From the NCBI RefSeq assembly GCF_020709055.1, contig NZ_JAJFCK010000008.1, positions 1 to 64,000 of the forward strand: a stretch of 64,000 bases of DNA, in the 5' to 3' direction. Of this stretch, positions 53,062-62,507 are shown in pieces. Each line of letters opens with the position of its first letter. The first letter of the stretch is position 1. The notes under the pieces are model-generated. The model saw only the letters and a program-made list of their open reading frames with translations, made no database searches and was not told the DNA's origin. The stretch is from Ruminococcus callidus. GTDB lineage: Bacteria > Bacillota > Clostridia > Oscillospirales > Ruminococcaceae. The position numbers and the translations under genes are program-made.

Positions 53062-54254
53062 ACCGCACCGCCTTTCTCCGTCAAAGAAGAAAGAATATGG
53101 GCGATAACGTCCACCGTCCAGCCGTTGCCGATACACTTGTATCGCTGGGTATTGGAAATGCCTGCGGTATAGTTGTCGGGAAGTGTCTGCAAACGCTCCG
53201 CTTCAATCGGTGTGAGCTTGCGTATCACATAGTCACCGTCAGGAAGGTCTATCTTATACAGACCTGTCTTTGCACCCTGTCCGCCACCGTTGGCAGAAAG
53301 TGTGACAGACTTGCCGACCACGGAGTAAATACGCTGTCCCTGACCTCCTTTGCCATAATGTCCGACACGGACGGGAGAGCATACAAGGCTATCTTTCTGC
53401 ACAGTTGTCAGACAGTTGGATTTGCCATCCTCACGCACTTCAATATGCTGTTCGGTCTTTTCACCGTCAACGTATCTGCCACGCTGGGCGGCACCGACAG
53501 GCATAGCGACCGCAGTTGTTCCGCCGTTAAAACCTGAGTTTTTGATAATAGTCGCTTCACCGTACTTGTGATAGCCTGCCATGACAGTGCGGGACTTGTC
53601 CGTACCCTGATATGTATTGATCGGGATAGGCTCTGCGACCATAGTCCGCTGCTTGCGCTCCAAAGTGTTATACAGCACAGCACCGTCATAGGAAGCAGTC
53701 ATACAGTAGGACTTATCCTGCCACGCAACACCGCTTTCAAGCACATCTTTCAGCAGGATACCCTTGTCCGCAGGAAAAGAAGTAAACGGAATGTTCGTCC
53801 AGTAGCAGCGTTTACGGTTCTGAGCCGATACGAGTGCCGAGTTTATCATAATAGGCTCAACACCGAGCGCTTTGCTGATCTCGTCCTTGATGTTCTGGTG
53901 AACGGAGTAGTTATTCTCATATAAAAAGTATCTGCACCCACTTTCGTGAAGCGCTCTCACATACTCCTTAAAGAGCCTGAATCCTTCGCCATTGCAGTCT
54001 ACCTCTCTGTCCTTTTTGGCGATTGACCAATAGGTGCAGGGCGAGCCGCCGAGCAGAAGGTCATACCCCTGAAACTGCGTAAAATCGCCGTCATAAACAT
54101 TCCCGTGATGAACGATTACGGGGAAATTGCGCTTTGAGACTTTGACGGCATACTTGTCGATCTCAAACGCATCATAGCACTCCACGGGTATGCCTGCCCT
54201 CTGTAAAGCAAGCATACCGCAGGAGATACCGTCAAATAAGCTGAGTACCTTCAT
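53058..54254 (-). CDS. C5-cytosine DNA methyltransferase 2 (variant motif VI)
   Basis: The 398-residue paralogue shares the N- and C-terminal thirds with the adjacent methylase, including LLLGGSPCTYWS (motif IV) and AQNRKRCYWTNIP (motif VIII). Motif VI reads YENNYSV instead of ENV, keeping the catalytic glutamate. The target-recognition region (about 190-330) is longer and different, so a second specificity is expected. The tandem pair most likely arose by duplication. Confidence 0.9.
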   Translation of the reverse strand: MKVLSLFDGISCGMLALQRAGIPVECYDAFEIDKYAVKVSKRNFPVIVHHGNVYDGDFTQFQGYDLLLGGSPCTYWSIAKKDREVDCNGEGFRLFKEYVRALHESGCRYFLYENNYSVHQNIKDEISKALGVEPIMINSALVSAQNRKRCYWTNIPFTSFPADKGILLKDVLESGVAWQDKSYCMTASYDGAVLYNTLERKQRTMVAEPIPINTYQGTDKSRTVMAGYHKYGEATIIKNSGFNGGTTAVAMPVGAAQRGRYVDGEKTEQHIEVREDGKSNCLTTVQKDSLVCSPVRVGHYGKGGQGQRIYSVVGKSVTLSANGGGQGAKTGLYKIDLPDGDYVIRKLTPIEAERLQTLPDNYTAGISNTQRYKCIGNGWTVDVIAHILSSLTEKGGAV

Positions 54255-54309
54255 TAGACAAATTCTCTCTCTTTTCTCATTGTCTTATGTTGTTTGTTCT
54301 GTTGTCGGG

Positions 54310-54336
54310 AACTTTGAATCCACTGGGTTCAAAGTT
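54310..54336 (+). repeat. 27-bp dispersed palindrome, copy D
   Basis: AACTTTGAATCC-ACT-GGGTTCAAAGTT, identical to copy A, in the 84-bp gap between methylase 2 and the gene ending at 54339. Confidence 0.9.
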
Positions 54337-54338
54337 GA

Positions 54339-54611
54339 TCAGGCTTCGTAGTAGTCCTCACAAAGCTCGTTGTAGTTCGCCTGAAGCTCGTCAAACTCCT
54401 CGCAGAGCTTGTCATACTTCTGCTGGATCACGGTCTTTTCCTGAACGAAGCTCTCCGCAGCGGTGAGATTGCCGATGAACTGTCCTGCCTCGAAGCCACG
54501 GAGAAACCACTTCTTTCTCACACCCTCGACCGCCTTAGCGGAGAGTCCCGCAATTCCGGCGGCACCTGCCACCGCTGCCATACATACACCGATCTTCTTC
54601 ATCTTTCCCAT
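54339..54611 (-). CDS. Small membrane/coiled-coil protein
   Basis: The 90-residue protein has an N-terminal hydrophobic segment (GVCMAAVAGAAGIAGLSAKA) and a C-terminal coiled coil (YDKLCEEFDELQANYNELCE). AGAGGG precedes the ATG at 54611. It is probably an accessory of the transfer apparatus; no family recognised. Confidence 0.6.
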   Translation of the reverse strand: MGKMKKIGVCMAAVAGAAGIAGLSAKAVEGVRKKWFLRGFEAGQFIGNLTAAESFVQEKTVIQQKYDKLCEEFDELQANYNELCEDYYEA

Positions 54612-54629
54612 TCTTTTGCCCTCTCTTTC

Positions 54630-55526
54630 TTATTCTTCATCGTCCTGATCATCGTAGAACTTCATATCGTCCTCGTCCTCAGTGATCTCATTATCATCGT
54701 CATACTCAGGCTCGACCTGCATAGCGGTCTTACTGTTGCCGCCGTTCTTTTTCTTCATCAGGAAGAAGCCTGCACCGCCGACACCGATCAGAGCGATCGC
54801 ACCGAACACAAGCATCATGCTGTTCTTGCTCATAGGCACAGGCTTTGCCTGGACCTGAGCATCTGTTGCATCTTCGCCGTCCTCCGCAGATTCCTCTGTA
54901 TCAGCGGTATCTGCTCCGTCGCCGGACTGCACTCTGCCGTTAGCCTTTTCTGCGGCCTGAGCTGCCTGTTCGGGCGTGATCTTCTTTTTCTCATCATCGT
55001 CCTCAGCTCCGGCGTAGAGAAGTGCGTACAGATCATAGTCGTCAACTTTGTTGAGGAAAAACACCTGGTCTTCGGCATTCTGCGCCGAATAGTTTATCAG
55101 CACATAGAACACATGACCGTCCTTAGTTGTTACGGCGATAAACTGCATCTCCTCCGAATTGTAGACAATTCTTTCGGACTTGATGAGCGTTGCATTTCCG
55201 TCCGTATCGTAATAGGAATCGCCGTAATAGTCGGGTGCGACCTCTGTTGTCCCTGCTTCGGCAAGGTCGCTCATGACCTCACGGAACTTCTCCATATCGT
55301 CGGTGTTATCATCAGAAACAGAAGAAGTCTCCTCAGTATCGGAGCTTTCTGCTGTATCTGCGGTGGTTTCGGTAGTATCTGCCGAGCTGTCCTCATCGAC
55401 CGCAGTAGTCTCCGCTGTATCCTCTCCGGCAGAAGCCCTCTCAGCGGCAGAAGCGGTAATACCGCCTACACTTGCTGTTGCAAGCATGAAAGCTGCAAGC
55501 ATAGCACTAAAAAATCTTGCTTTCAT
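54630..55526 (-). CDS. DUF4366 (CD1107-like) surface protein
   Basis: The 298-residue protein has a signal peptide (MKARFFSAMLAAFMLATASV...ASAAE), a Thr/Glu/Ser-rich stalk, a folded domain (AVTTKDGHVFYVLINYSAQN), a C-terminal membrane helix (SMMLVFGAIALIGVGGAGFF) and an acidic tail. This is the layout of DUF4366 proteins in clostridial conjugative elements. The ATG at 55526 has GGAGG upstream and overlaps the DUF4315 gene by 20 nt. Confidence 0.8.
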   Translation of the reverse strand: MKARFFSAMLAAFMLATASVGGITASAAERASAGEDTAETTAVDEDSSADTTETTADTAESSDTEETSSVSDDNTDDMEKFREVMSDLAEAGTTEVAPDYYGDSYYDTDGNATLIKSERIVYNSEEMQFIAVTTKDGHVFYVLINYSAQNAEDQVFFLNKVDDYDLYALLYAGAEDDDEKKKITPEQAAQAAEKANGRVQSGDGADTADTEESAEDGEDATDAQVQAKPVPMSKNSMMLVFGAIALIGVGGAGFFLMKKKNGGNSKTAMQVEPEYDDDNEITEDEDDMKFYDDQDDEE

Positions 55527-55818
55527 TTGTATCCTCCTCGGAATTTGTATTGATTGATATTTCGCCGTTTGCAAGCGCTTCAAGCATATCGTCCGTAATG
55601 CCCTGTGAACGAAGGCGCATAAGCGTGTCATGCTCCTTTGTCACAAGACTGTTTACGTCCTTGATCTCACAGCTAAAAACTACGGCGAGCTGAGAGTGTT
55701 CAAGCACCCTCGCTTCGGACTCCAGTTTTGCAAGTTCCTCCTTATCGGACTGGATTCGCTTTCGCAGGAAGTCCTGTCGCTGGTGATTTTCAGCGATTTT
55801 CTTGTCTATTCGCTCCAT
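55507..55818 (-). CDS. DUF4315-like coiled-coil protein
   Basis: The 103-residue protein is a helical hairpin (IDKKIAENHQRQDFLRKRIQ...KLESEARVLEHSQLAVVF), matching DUF4315 proteins that precede DUF4366 genes on such elements. Likely a small transfer accessory. Confidence 0.75.
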   Translation of the reverse strand: MERIDKKIAENHQRQDFLRKRIQSDKEELAKLESEARVLEHSQLAVVFSCEIKDVNSLVTKEHDTLMRLRSQGITDDMLEALANGEISINTNSEEDTNESKIF

Positions 55819-55827
55819 AGTCCCTCC

Positions 55828-58638
55828 TTAATACAGCACCAGTCGGGGATCAATATAGTCCCAACCGTAGCCGTCCGTGTCTATATAAATGTGGAAATTC
55901 ACATTTCCTGCTGTTGTTTTTGCAAACTCCTGTCCGTCATTGACCGTATCGCCCTCAGAGAAACCACTCAGAAGCACAGCATTTGCAATGGTGACTTCAG
56001 TATCACGCTCCGTACCGCCCGTACCGTCATACCAATACTCAACATCGTCCTTGCGGACAGTGATCTTGTTTTCATCGGTATTCACATCGGTGATCTTGCA
56101 TTTGAACGGAGCTTTGAGCTTATCGCCATTGGTGCAGTACACCTTGATGCCCTGATACAATCCGTCACTGTCGGTGTTCCAGCCCGTCATTTCATAACCG
56201 AACTCACGTTTCAGGTCATAGTCACGGACAGTAGCACCCGGAAGAAGATTGTGCAAAGTCTGGTGGTTGCCGTACATCGAAGCAGAGCCGTCCGTACCGA
56301 TCAGCAGACTGTAATACTGCAAGCGTTCATCGGAATGTGACATACTGCCGAGCTTATCGGCAATGACCTCATCAAAGGTCTTGTTCTGCTTGACATTGTA
56401 GTAGAGCTTGCACTCCGTTTTCCACTTGTACTTTTCATAGTAGGCGTACATACACACATCGTTCAGACTGCTGTTCCAGATATGCGTATCCGTAGGCGAT
56501 ACCAAGAACCAAGCGTCTGTACCGTCCCAACCCCAAAAACTGCGGTCGTGGCGTTCCGAGCCGTGCATAAAGAAAAATGTGTCGGTATCGTTGTCGATGT
56601 AGTAGAACGGGTGGCTTGTGCCGGAATACCAGCGGTGATCCATGATAAAGAAGCCTGTTTCCTTGTAATCGTTCTGTGCATCAAGCACACGGTAGCCGTC
56701 TGTAATGCAGAGATAGCCGTCATCGTCCTCATACTGCGAAAGCTCCGATGTGATCGCAATCGGCTTGAAACGGTATCTGTACGGCTGCCCGTCATAGATA
56801 TAAGCATCTTTCTCAGCTCTGTAATATGTTCCCGATGAAGCATTACCGCCGCCCCAATAGTTGTATGGGGAAAGCTCCTCCCATCGGGACTGATTATCGT
56901 ACCAATAGACGAACTCATATTCCTCATTGAAAATTTCTTCAAGCAGATCTTCTGTATCGCCGTCAAATTCCCAATAGTAAATATCATCGTTATCGGCATC
57001 GAAATCATAGTAGTAAGCACACAAGAAACTCCACAGCTTATAGGTATCGAAGTCATACACAGGATCAAAGTCATAGACCGAGGAACGTCCCCACACCCAT
57101 TCATCAGGTGTATCTGAGAGATCACCCGTATTTGCTCCAAAAGCAGCAAGACCGTTTTTCCAGTCGGAAGAACTGCCGACCTTGCGTATCTTCTGATTCA
57201 GGTTATATGCAAGCTCCGTATAATATTTCTCTGCTTCGGAGAGGTCATAGTCCTGGGCAGCGTAAGTGCCGAGGGTGAAACCGCTGTGCGAGGAAGTTGC
57301 CGAGAAGATCATCGTAAATATCGCAAATACAAGCAATATCACAATGACAGGTATCGCCAAACAAAGAAAGAACTTTTTGACTTCGCTCTCATAGACGTTC
57401 TTCACGAATTTCCAAGCGGCTTTCAGAGCTGCGGAAATTGTATCCTTTGCACCTTTTTTCTTTTTGGGCTTAGGCTTTTTCCGCTTCTTGTAGCTGTCAT
57501 GTTTCTCTTTGAGTCTGCTTTCCTGACGGCTCAGGCGGTTATTTGACTTCGACTTCTTGTCATTCAGGCGGTCACGCTGTTTTTCCTTCTTCTGTAAACG
57601 CTGAGGTTTGCTTACTTTCTGAGCCGCAGGCTCTATAACTCTGCGTTTTGCAGAGTCGATAGCGTGGAGAAAATCGTTGTCCTGATCTTCGTTGACTGCC
57701 TTTTGCCAAGCAGATGCTTTCATTCGTCCTGCGGTATATGTGGCAGGCTTCAATGCAAGCAGTCCCGGATTGCTGAGATGTGCGATCTTCCGCTGATTCC
57801 TCAGCTCTTTGGTACGGAACTTGTTTTCTGTCCTGAGCTGTTTACGCTCAAACCTCAGCTCACGCTTCGTCTGCTTATACGCTTGCAATCGGCGCTTGTT
57901 CATAGCCTTGCGGAGCTTATTACCGTGGGCAGGCTTGACCTTTGCCTTGTATTCAGCTTTTGCTTGTTTCAGGTCTGCCTTAGTCGCAGCCATTTTCGGC
58001 TTTTGTGTTTTCGCCTTATATAGCCTGTTATCGGCTTTCTTTAGCTGTAACTTTGCCTTTTCGAGCTTGTACTGCTTTTTTGTTTTCAGGTGATTTTGAA
58101 CGCCCTTGACAGCATCAGTAGCCGTGCGGCCCATGAGAAATACACCACGGTGATAATCGTCCACCGCTTCACGGGTGTACTTCTGTTTGAGCTTCTGGCG
58201 GACTTCACGCTGGGCAATATCCGATGTTTTCAGACCGACAGTTTCCACAGCGAGTGCCGTATCGACCGCCGTCTGACCTACATCATGAACTGCAAAATTA
58301 ACCGCACGGGCATTTGCCTTGAACAGCTTGCCCTTCATGGTCTTTGGCTGCCATGATCTGATAGTTCTTGTGACCGAGGGTTTATCGCCCTGCACACGGT
58401 ATTTCAGGTTGACAGCCTTGTGGATAAGTCCATGGTTATTGCCGTGATACGCTTTCGCACCACGGACAATATACGCACGGGTTCGGTATCTGCCGTGGCG
58501 GTTCGGCTCACGGCGATAGTCGATCTGAAACTCCCTTGCTTTCAGGTGGGAAACCACTTTCCAGCGGGGAGGGTTCTGAATACGGTCAAGCCGTGCCTGC
58601 GCTCTGCGGAGGTTATTTTCTTTTCTCTGTAAGCTCAT
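55828..58638 (-). CDS. CD1108-like transfer protein with degenerate peptidase tail
   Basis: The 936-residue protein has a long basic cytosolic region (about 1-400), one membrane helix near 425-450 (FFLCLAIPVIVILLVFAIFT) and a large extracellular part. Its end (APFKCKITDV...EGDTVNDGQEFAKT...NVNFHIYID) follows the M23/LytM fold, but only one of the usual zinc histidines is visible. It may therefore bind, not cut, peptidoglycan. It probably plays the VirB1/VirB6-like wall-spanning role. GGAGG precedes the ATG. Confidence 0.78.
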   Translation of the reverse strand: MSLQRKENNLRRAQARLDRIQNPPRWKVVSHLKAREFQIDYRREPNRHGRYRTRAYIVRGAKAYHGNNHGLIHKAVNLKYRVQGDKPSVTRTIRSWQPKTMKGKLFKANARAVNFAVHDVGQTAVDTALAVETVGLKTSDIAQREVRQKLKQKYTREAVDDYHRGVFLMGRTATDAVKGVQNHLKTKKQYKLEKAKLQLKKADNRLYKAKTQKPKMAATKADLKQAKAEYKAKVKPAHGNKLRKAMNKRRLQAYKQTKRELRFERKQLRTENKFRTKELRNQRKIAHLSNPGLLALKPATYTAGRMKASAWQKAVNEDQDNDFLHAIDSAKRRVIEPAAQKVSKPQRLQKKEKQRDRLNDKKSKSNNRLSRQESRLKEKHDSYKKRKKPKPKKKKGAKDTISAALKAAWKFVKNVYESEVKKFFLCLAIPVIVILLVFAIFTMIFSATSSHSGFTLGTYAAQDYDLSEAEKYYTELAYNLNQKIRKVGSSSDWKNGLAAFGANTGDLSDTPDEWVWGRSSVYDFDPVYDFDTYKLWSFLCAYYYDFDADNDDIYYWEFDGDTEDLLEEIFNEEYEFVYWYDNQSRWEELSPYNYWGGGNASSGTYYRAEKDAYIYDGQPYRYRFKPIAITSELSQYEDDDGYLCITDGYRVLDAQNDYKETGFFIMDHRWYSGTSHPFYYIDNDTDTFFFMHGSERHDRSFWGWDGTDAWFLVSPTDTHIWNSSLNDVCMYAYYEKYKWKTECKLYYNVKQNKTFDEVIADKLGSMSHSDERLQYYSLLIGTDGSASMYGNHQTLHNLLPGATVRDYDLKREFGYEMTGWNTDSDGLYQGIKVYCTNGDKLKAPFKCKITDVNTDENKITVRKDDVEYWYDGTGGTERDTEVTIANAVLLSGFSEGDTVNDGQEFAKTTAGNVNFHIYIDTDGYGWDYIDPRLVLY

Positions 58639-58659
58639 AAATCCTCCATTCTTCGCAGT

Positions 58660-61104
58660 TTACGCGCTTTCGGTTGGCTTCGTGGTCATAAGGCGATACA
58701 TCTCTGTATCTGTCGGGAACTTGTCTGTAAACGGCAGCAAGACCTTATCATAGCGGATAAGTCCTTCGCCTGGACCGCTGTTCGTTACATACTTCATCTG
58801 CTCCTTTGAGATATGGAGCTTCTCAGCGAGAATATCTCTGTCTCCGGCGGCCTGATTGAGCATATACACGAAATCGCTGTTGTCAAAGATGTTCTCGACC
58901 TCCTGAGAAGAAAGCAAGTCCTTGACATTCTGCGTGATTCCCGTGGGAACGCCGCCCCATTTACGGAATCGCTTCCAGATCTCAGCAGAATACTTCGCTG
59001 TCTGCTCCTCCTTGAGAAGCAAATGGAACTCGTCGATGTAGTAGCGAGTGATCTTCTTTTTCTCACGGTTTGCTGAAACCCTGTTCCACACGGTATCCTG
59101 AACGATCAGCATCCCCACTTTCTTCAACTGGTTGCCAAGCTCCTTAATGTCAAAGCAAATAATTCTGTTTGTCATATCAATATTTGTCCTGTGGTTGAAC
59201 AAATTCTGAGAGCCGTTGACAAACATTTCAAGGGAGTTTGCCACACGCAGAGCGACCTCACCCTCGTTATGAAGCTGTTCCTGCAAATCAGACAACAGCG
59301 GCATCTTTTCGACCGTAGGTTCATTCTGAACAAAGTCCTTGTAAATACGCTGTACGCACTTGTCAATGACCGAGCGTTCTTCCGCAGACAGACCGTAACG
59401 ACCGCCGACAATGATCTCACAAAGAGAAATCAGAAAATCGGACTTATTGGCGATAACTTCCATAGGATTGCTGAAAAGATAATCATCAATGGTTATATCC
59501 ATTGGATTGATATGCTGTTCACTGTTTGAAGCAATGCGGATAAGCTGTCCTTGCAAAGCTGAAACAAGCGGATAATACTCACCTTCGGGATCGCAGATGA
59601 TAATATCATCGGGAGTCGTCAAAAAGCAGTCGAGGATCTCACGCTTAACGCTGAAGCTCTTGCCTGCGCCCGGTGTTCCGAGGATAAGTCCGTTCGGGTT
59701 TTTGAGCCTTGATCTGTTGGCACGGATCATATTGCCCGACAGCATATTGATACCGTAGTAGGTAGCCTGTCCGTCCTGGAAAAGTTCCTTTGTTGTAAAT
59801 GGTACGAAAATAGCGATGCCGCTGGTGTGCATCTCACGGCGGACGGGGATCTCGTTATAGCACAGCGGAAGTGTGGAAAGGAGCGTCTGCTCCTGCCGAT
59901 AGTCATAAGGAAACATCATGCAGTTGTTCTTCTGGCAAGTTCTTTTAAGCATCTCAGAAAGCAGTTTCAGCTCTTTCTTCGATTTTGCGTATGCCCTCAG
60001 CGAAATGCTGATATGGAACAATCGCTCATTTTTGCTGTTCAGATCACCGAGGAGTTTTTCTATATCCTCGATATACATCTTGATCGCAGGGGGCAGAATG
60101 TCGGGATCGTAGCCGGACTGTGATGCTTTTTTCTGTTCGTCGATCTTCATCTGCTCCACATTGGTGAGCTTCTTCTTGACGAATTTCAGGGCATCTATCT
60201 GGTCCAGCGGTTCGACATGAATGTTCACGCAGAACAGATTCTGCATTTCAAGGAAGTCCTTGAGAATTTCATCGGGCATCTCTCCGGCGAGGATATTCAT
60301 ACCCCACACAGCGCCGTAGGCATTGCCGATCTCAAAATCGCTCTTATTGAATTTGAGCGAGGGCGGACAGATGAAATCCTTTGTGTCCATTCCTGCCCTC
60401 AGCATTTCGCCCCAATCGAAAATGAATGGGGAATTTCTGTAAGGGTTCAGGGCATAATACAGAGCTTCAAGCCGCTGTCTGCCGTCAAGCAGTTCCGCTT
60501 CGACACCAAAGGCTTTGAAGCCCTTGATAACATCGTTCTTAATGCTCATGAGCTTTGCCCTTGCCGCCTTGTATGATGTGGATTCGATACCGAATGTCAG
60601 GAACTTACGAGCTGACTGACCGTTGCTGCCTTTCAGGAGCTTGTCGGTAAGCATTTCGCTGTATTCCTTGCGGATAGAGTTGAAATCATCGTCGTGTTCG
60701 GGTATCTGCACCGTTTTGACGAGCTTTGCCTTTGATCTGTTCTGATTTTCAAAGGTAAGCTGAAATTTGATCGTATTGTCAAAGAGATTGATCACATCGC
60801 AATACTTGGAAAAGATATTGTTCTGCTCATCAAACTCTGCAATGGAGTAGTTGGCATCGTAAAACTGCACCGTCAGGGAAAAGAAGTTTTCGCTGACCTG
60901 ACACACACCGTCCTTGTACATACAAAGAAACGGTATCGTGTTCTGCACAGTATTCTTACCGCCGTTTTCACTCCTGATCTCCGCCATTCGTGCGGAGAGT
61001 ATCTTTTTCTCCTCTTTTGTAAGCTGTGAGGCAGGCTTGCCCATGATAACAGCCGACTTCGACTTATTATCACTTAACTTGGCATTTCTCTTTCTAAAGC
61101 CCAT
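58660..61104 (-). CDS. virB4: VirB4/TraE-type conjugation ATPase
   Basis: The 814-residue motor of the mating channel has an N-terminal VirB4 domain and a RecA-like ATPase with Walker A LGTPGAGKSFSVKREI near residue 475, Walker B IIICDPEGEY, and late motifs (YYIDEFHLLL, GGVPTGITQNVKDLL). GGAGG is 5 nt before the ATG. It belongs to the CD1110-like set of clostridial elements. Confidence 0.94.
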   Translation of the reverse strand: MGFRKRNAKLSDNKSKSAVIMGKPASQLTKEEKKILSARMAEIRSENGGKNTVQNTIPFLCMYKDGVCQVSENFFSLTVQFYDANYSIAEFDEQNNIFSKYCDVINLFDNTIKFQLTFENQNRSKAKLVKTVQIPEHDDDFNSIRKEYSEMLTDKLLKGSNGQSARKFLTFGIESTSYKAARAKLMSIKNDVIKGFKAFGVEAELLDGRQRLEALYYALNPYRNSPFIFDWGEMLRAGMDTKDFICPPSLKFNKSDFEIGNAYGAVWGMNILAGEMPDEILKDFLEMQNLFCVNIHVEPLDQIDALKFVKKKLTNVEQMKIDEQKKASQSGYDPDILPPAIKMYIEDIEKLLGDLNSKNERLFHISISLRAYAKSKKELKLLSEMLKRTCQKNNCMMFPYDYRQEQTLLSTLPLCYNEIPVRREMHTSGIAIFVPFTTKELFQDGQATYYGINMLSGNMIRANRSRLKNPNGLILGTPGAGKSFSVKREILDCFLTTPDDIIICDPEGEYYPLVSALQGQLIRIASNSEQHINPMDITIDDYLFSNPMEVIANKSDFLISLCEIIVGGRYGLSAEERSVIDKCVQRIYKDFVQNEPTVEKMPLLSDLQEQLHNEGEVALRVANSLEMFVNGSQNLFNHRTNIDMTNRIICFDIKELGNQLKKVGMLIVQDTVWNRVSANREKKKITRYYIDEFHLLLKEEQTAKYSAEIWKRFRKWGGVPTGITQNVKDLLSSQEVENIFDNSDFVYMLNQAAGDRDILAEKLHISKEQMKYVTNSGPGEGLIRYDKVLLPFTDKFPTDTEMYRLMTTKPTESA

Positions 61105-61168
61105 TGTGACCTCCGTTTATTTCAAAGCGGAGACACCGAAAGTTATACTATTATATATAAGAGCCGTA

Positions 61169-61546
61169 TCAGCCTTTTCTTTCGGCATCTCTCAACTTCT
61201 TCTTGATTCTGTTGTATTCGATCTGTCTTTCGATAGAAACGAAAATGTTTGTTGTTCGGTAATATCGCTTTCTCGGTCTTGTGAAGTATTCACGCATGAA
61301 CTTCACCTGTTTCTCCAAGAACACCCCGTTTTTCTTGTAAATGCCGCAGAGTATCGCAGGTGCGGCGACCGCACCCATAGCGAAGATCGCTCCCGACATT
61401 CCGATAGACGCTCTTGTGAGAAAGTACACAGGCGCACCAAGAACAAGACCGATACCGAAGCATATTACCTGTCTTTTTGTAAATCCCATGATGAACTTCT
61501 CTTTGATGTCGTTCAAGTCCTTTGGGATCGGTACATAATGTGCCAT
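61169..61546 (-). CDS. PrgI-family membrane protein
   Basis: The 125-residue protein starts MAHYVPIPKDLNDIKEKFIM and has two membrane helices (CFGIGLVLGAPVYFL and IFAMGAVAAPAILCGIY) and a basic C-terminus, the PrgI pattern (VirB3-like). It lies between TrbL-like and VirB4 genes, as usual. The ATG at 61546 has GGAGG upstream. Confidence 0.88.
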   Translation of the reverse strand: MAHYVPIPKDLNDIKEKFIMGFTKRQVICFGIGLVLGAPVYFLTRASIGMSGAIFAMGAVAAPAILCGIYKKNGVFLEKQVKFMREYFTRPRKRYYRTTNIFVSIERQIEYNRIKKKLRDAERKG

Positions 61547-61565
61547 AAAACCTCCGATCTTGTTC

Positions 61566-62507
61566 TCAATGTGCGCTAAACACAGATTTTGAGATAGCTC
61601 CTGTGCGGAGAATCGTGAAGATAAGTGCTGCGGTATAGCCGAGAAGCAGTCCCATTTGCAGGATAACGCCGTCTGTACTTGCATTCAGAGCAACGATTGC
61701 ATTGGAGAAAAGCGTCTTGAAAATACCGAGTGCCACTACGATAAAGAACCCCTGGAAAGAAAGAGCGAGAAGCTGTTTGATCCAGTTCTTACCGATAGAA
61801 GCCCATTCACCGCTGTCCATCATTGTAGCCATAGGGATCGGTGCAATGCTGAGATACATAAACACCTCGATGATACGGCTTGCAAGTGTGATAACGATAG
61901 CGACTATCAGTATCAGCACCCCAAGATGAACGATCAGGGAAATAAACCACACCGTCATCAGCTCGCCCAAGCTCAGACCGCTGAGAGCCGTCCTGTTGAT
62001 GGAGAGCGTCTCGGAGAGATAATCTCCGCTGCCGAATAGTGTGGCAAGCCCGTTGGAGCATACCGTTGTGCCAAACGAGAATAGTGCCGAAGCGATGTAA
62101 TAGGTGTTGGCGACCAAAATTACACCGCAAAGTGCTTTTATGATCCATTTTATAAAAATAGAATCATCAAAGTCTTTGAAGTTATTTCCTCGCAGTACCA
62201 TCTGTATCAGTTCATTCAGCAGGATAACTGTCAGAATGAAACCGCCGATAGGCACTACGACATTGTTGCAAAGCGTTTCGATCGTTGTCCAGATCGTTGT
62301 TCCGCCAGTATCGCCGCCAGTAAACTGTGACGGGTGCTGAGTTACGAAGTCATTGACAAGTCCGCCGCTGCCGCCCGTTCCTGTTGTCTGCGAGAACGTA
62401 TCGGACAGGAGGTCGGAAATGCCGTCGAATTGGCTTGTTATACCGTCTTTGAACAGGTCTTTACACCAATCTTCCAGTGCATCGATCGCATCGCTGATAA
62501 TTCCCAT
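61566..62507 (-). CDS. TrbL/VirB6-like channel protein
   Basis: The 313-residue polytopic protein has an N-terminal soluble part and about six membrane helices (for example VVVPIGGFILTVILLNELI, LGVLILIVAIVITLASRIIE, ILQMGLLLGYTAALIFTI). It matches CD1112-type proteins taken as the inner-membrane channel. The ATG overlaps the upstream stop (TAATG type). Confidence 0.87.
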   Translation of the reverse strand: MGIISDAIDALEDWCKDLFKDGITSQFDGISDLLSDTFSQTTGTGGSGGLVNDFVTQHPSQFTGGDTGGTTIWTTIETLCNNVVVPIGGFILTVILLNELIQMVLRGNNFKDFDDSIFIKWIIKALCGVILVANTYYIASALFSFGTTVCSNGLATLFGSGDYLSETLSINRTALSGLSLGELMTVWFISLIVHLGVLILIVAIVITLASRIIEVFMYLSIAPIPMATMMDSGEWASIGKNWIKQLLALSFQGFFIVVALGIFKTLFSNAIVALNASTDGVILQMGLLLGYTAALIFTILRTGAISKSVFSAH

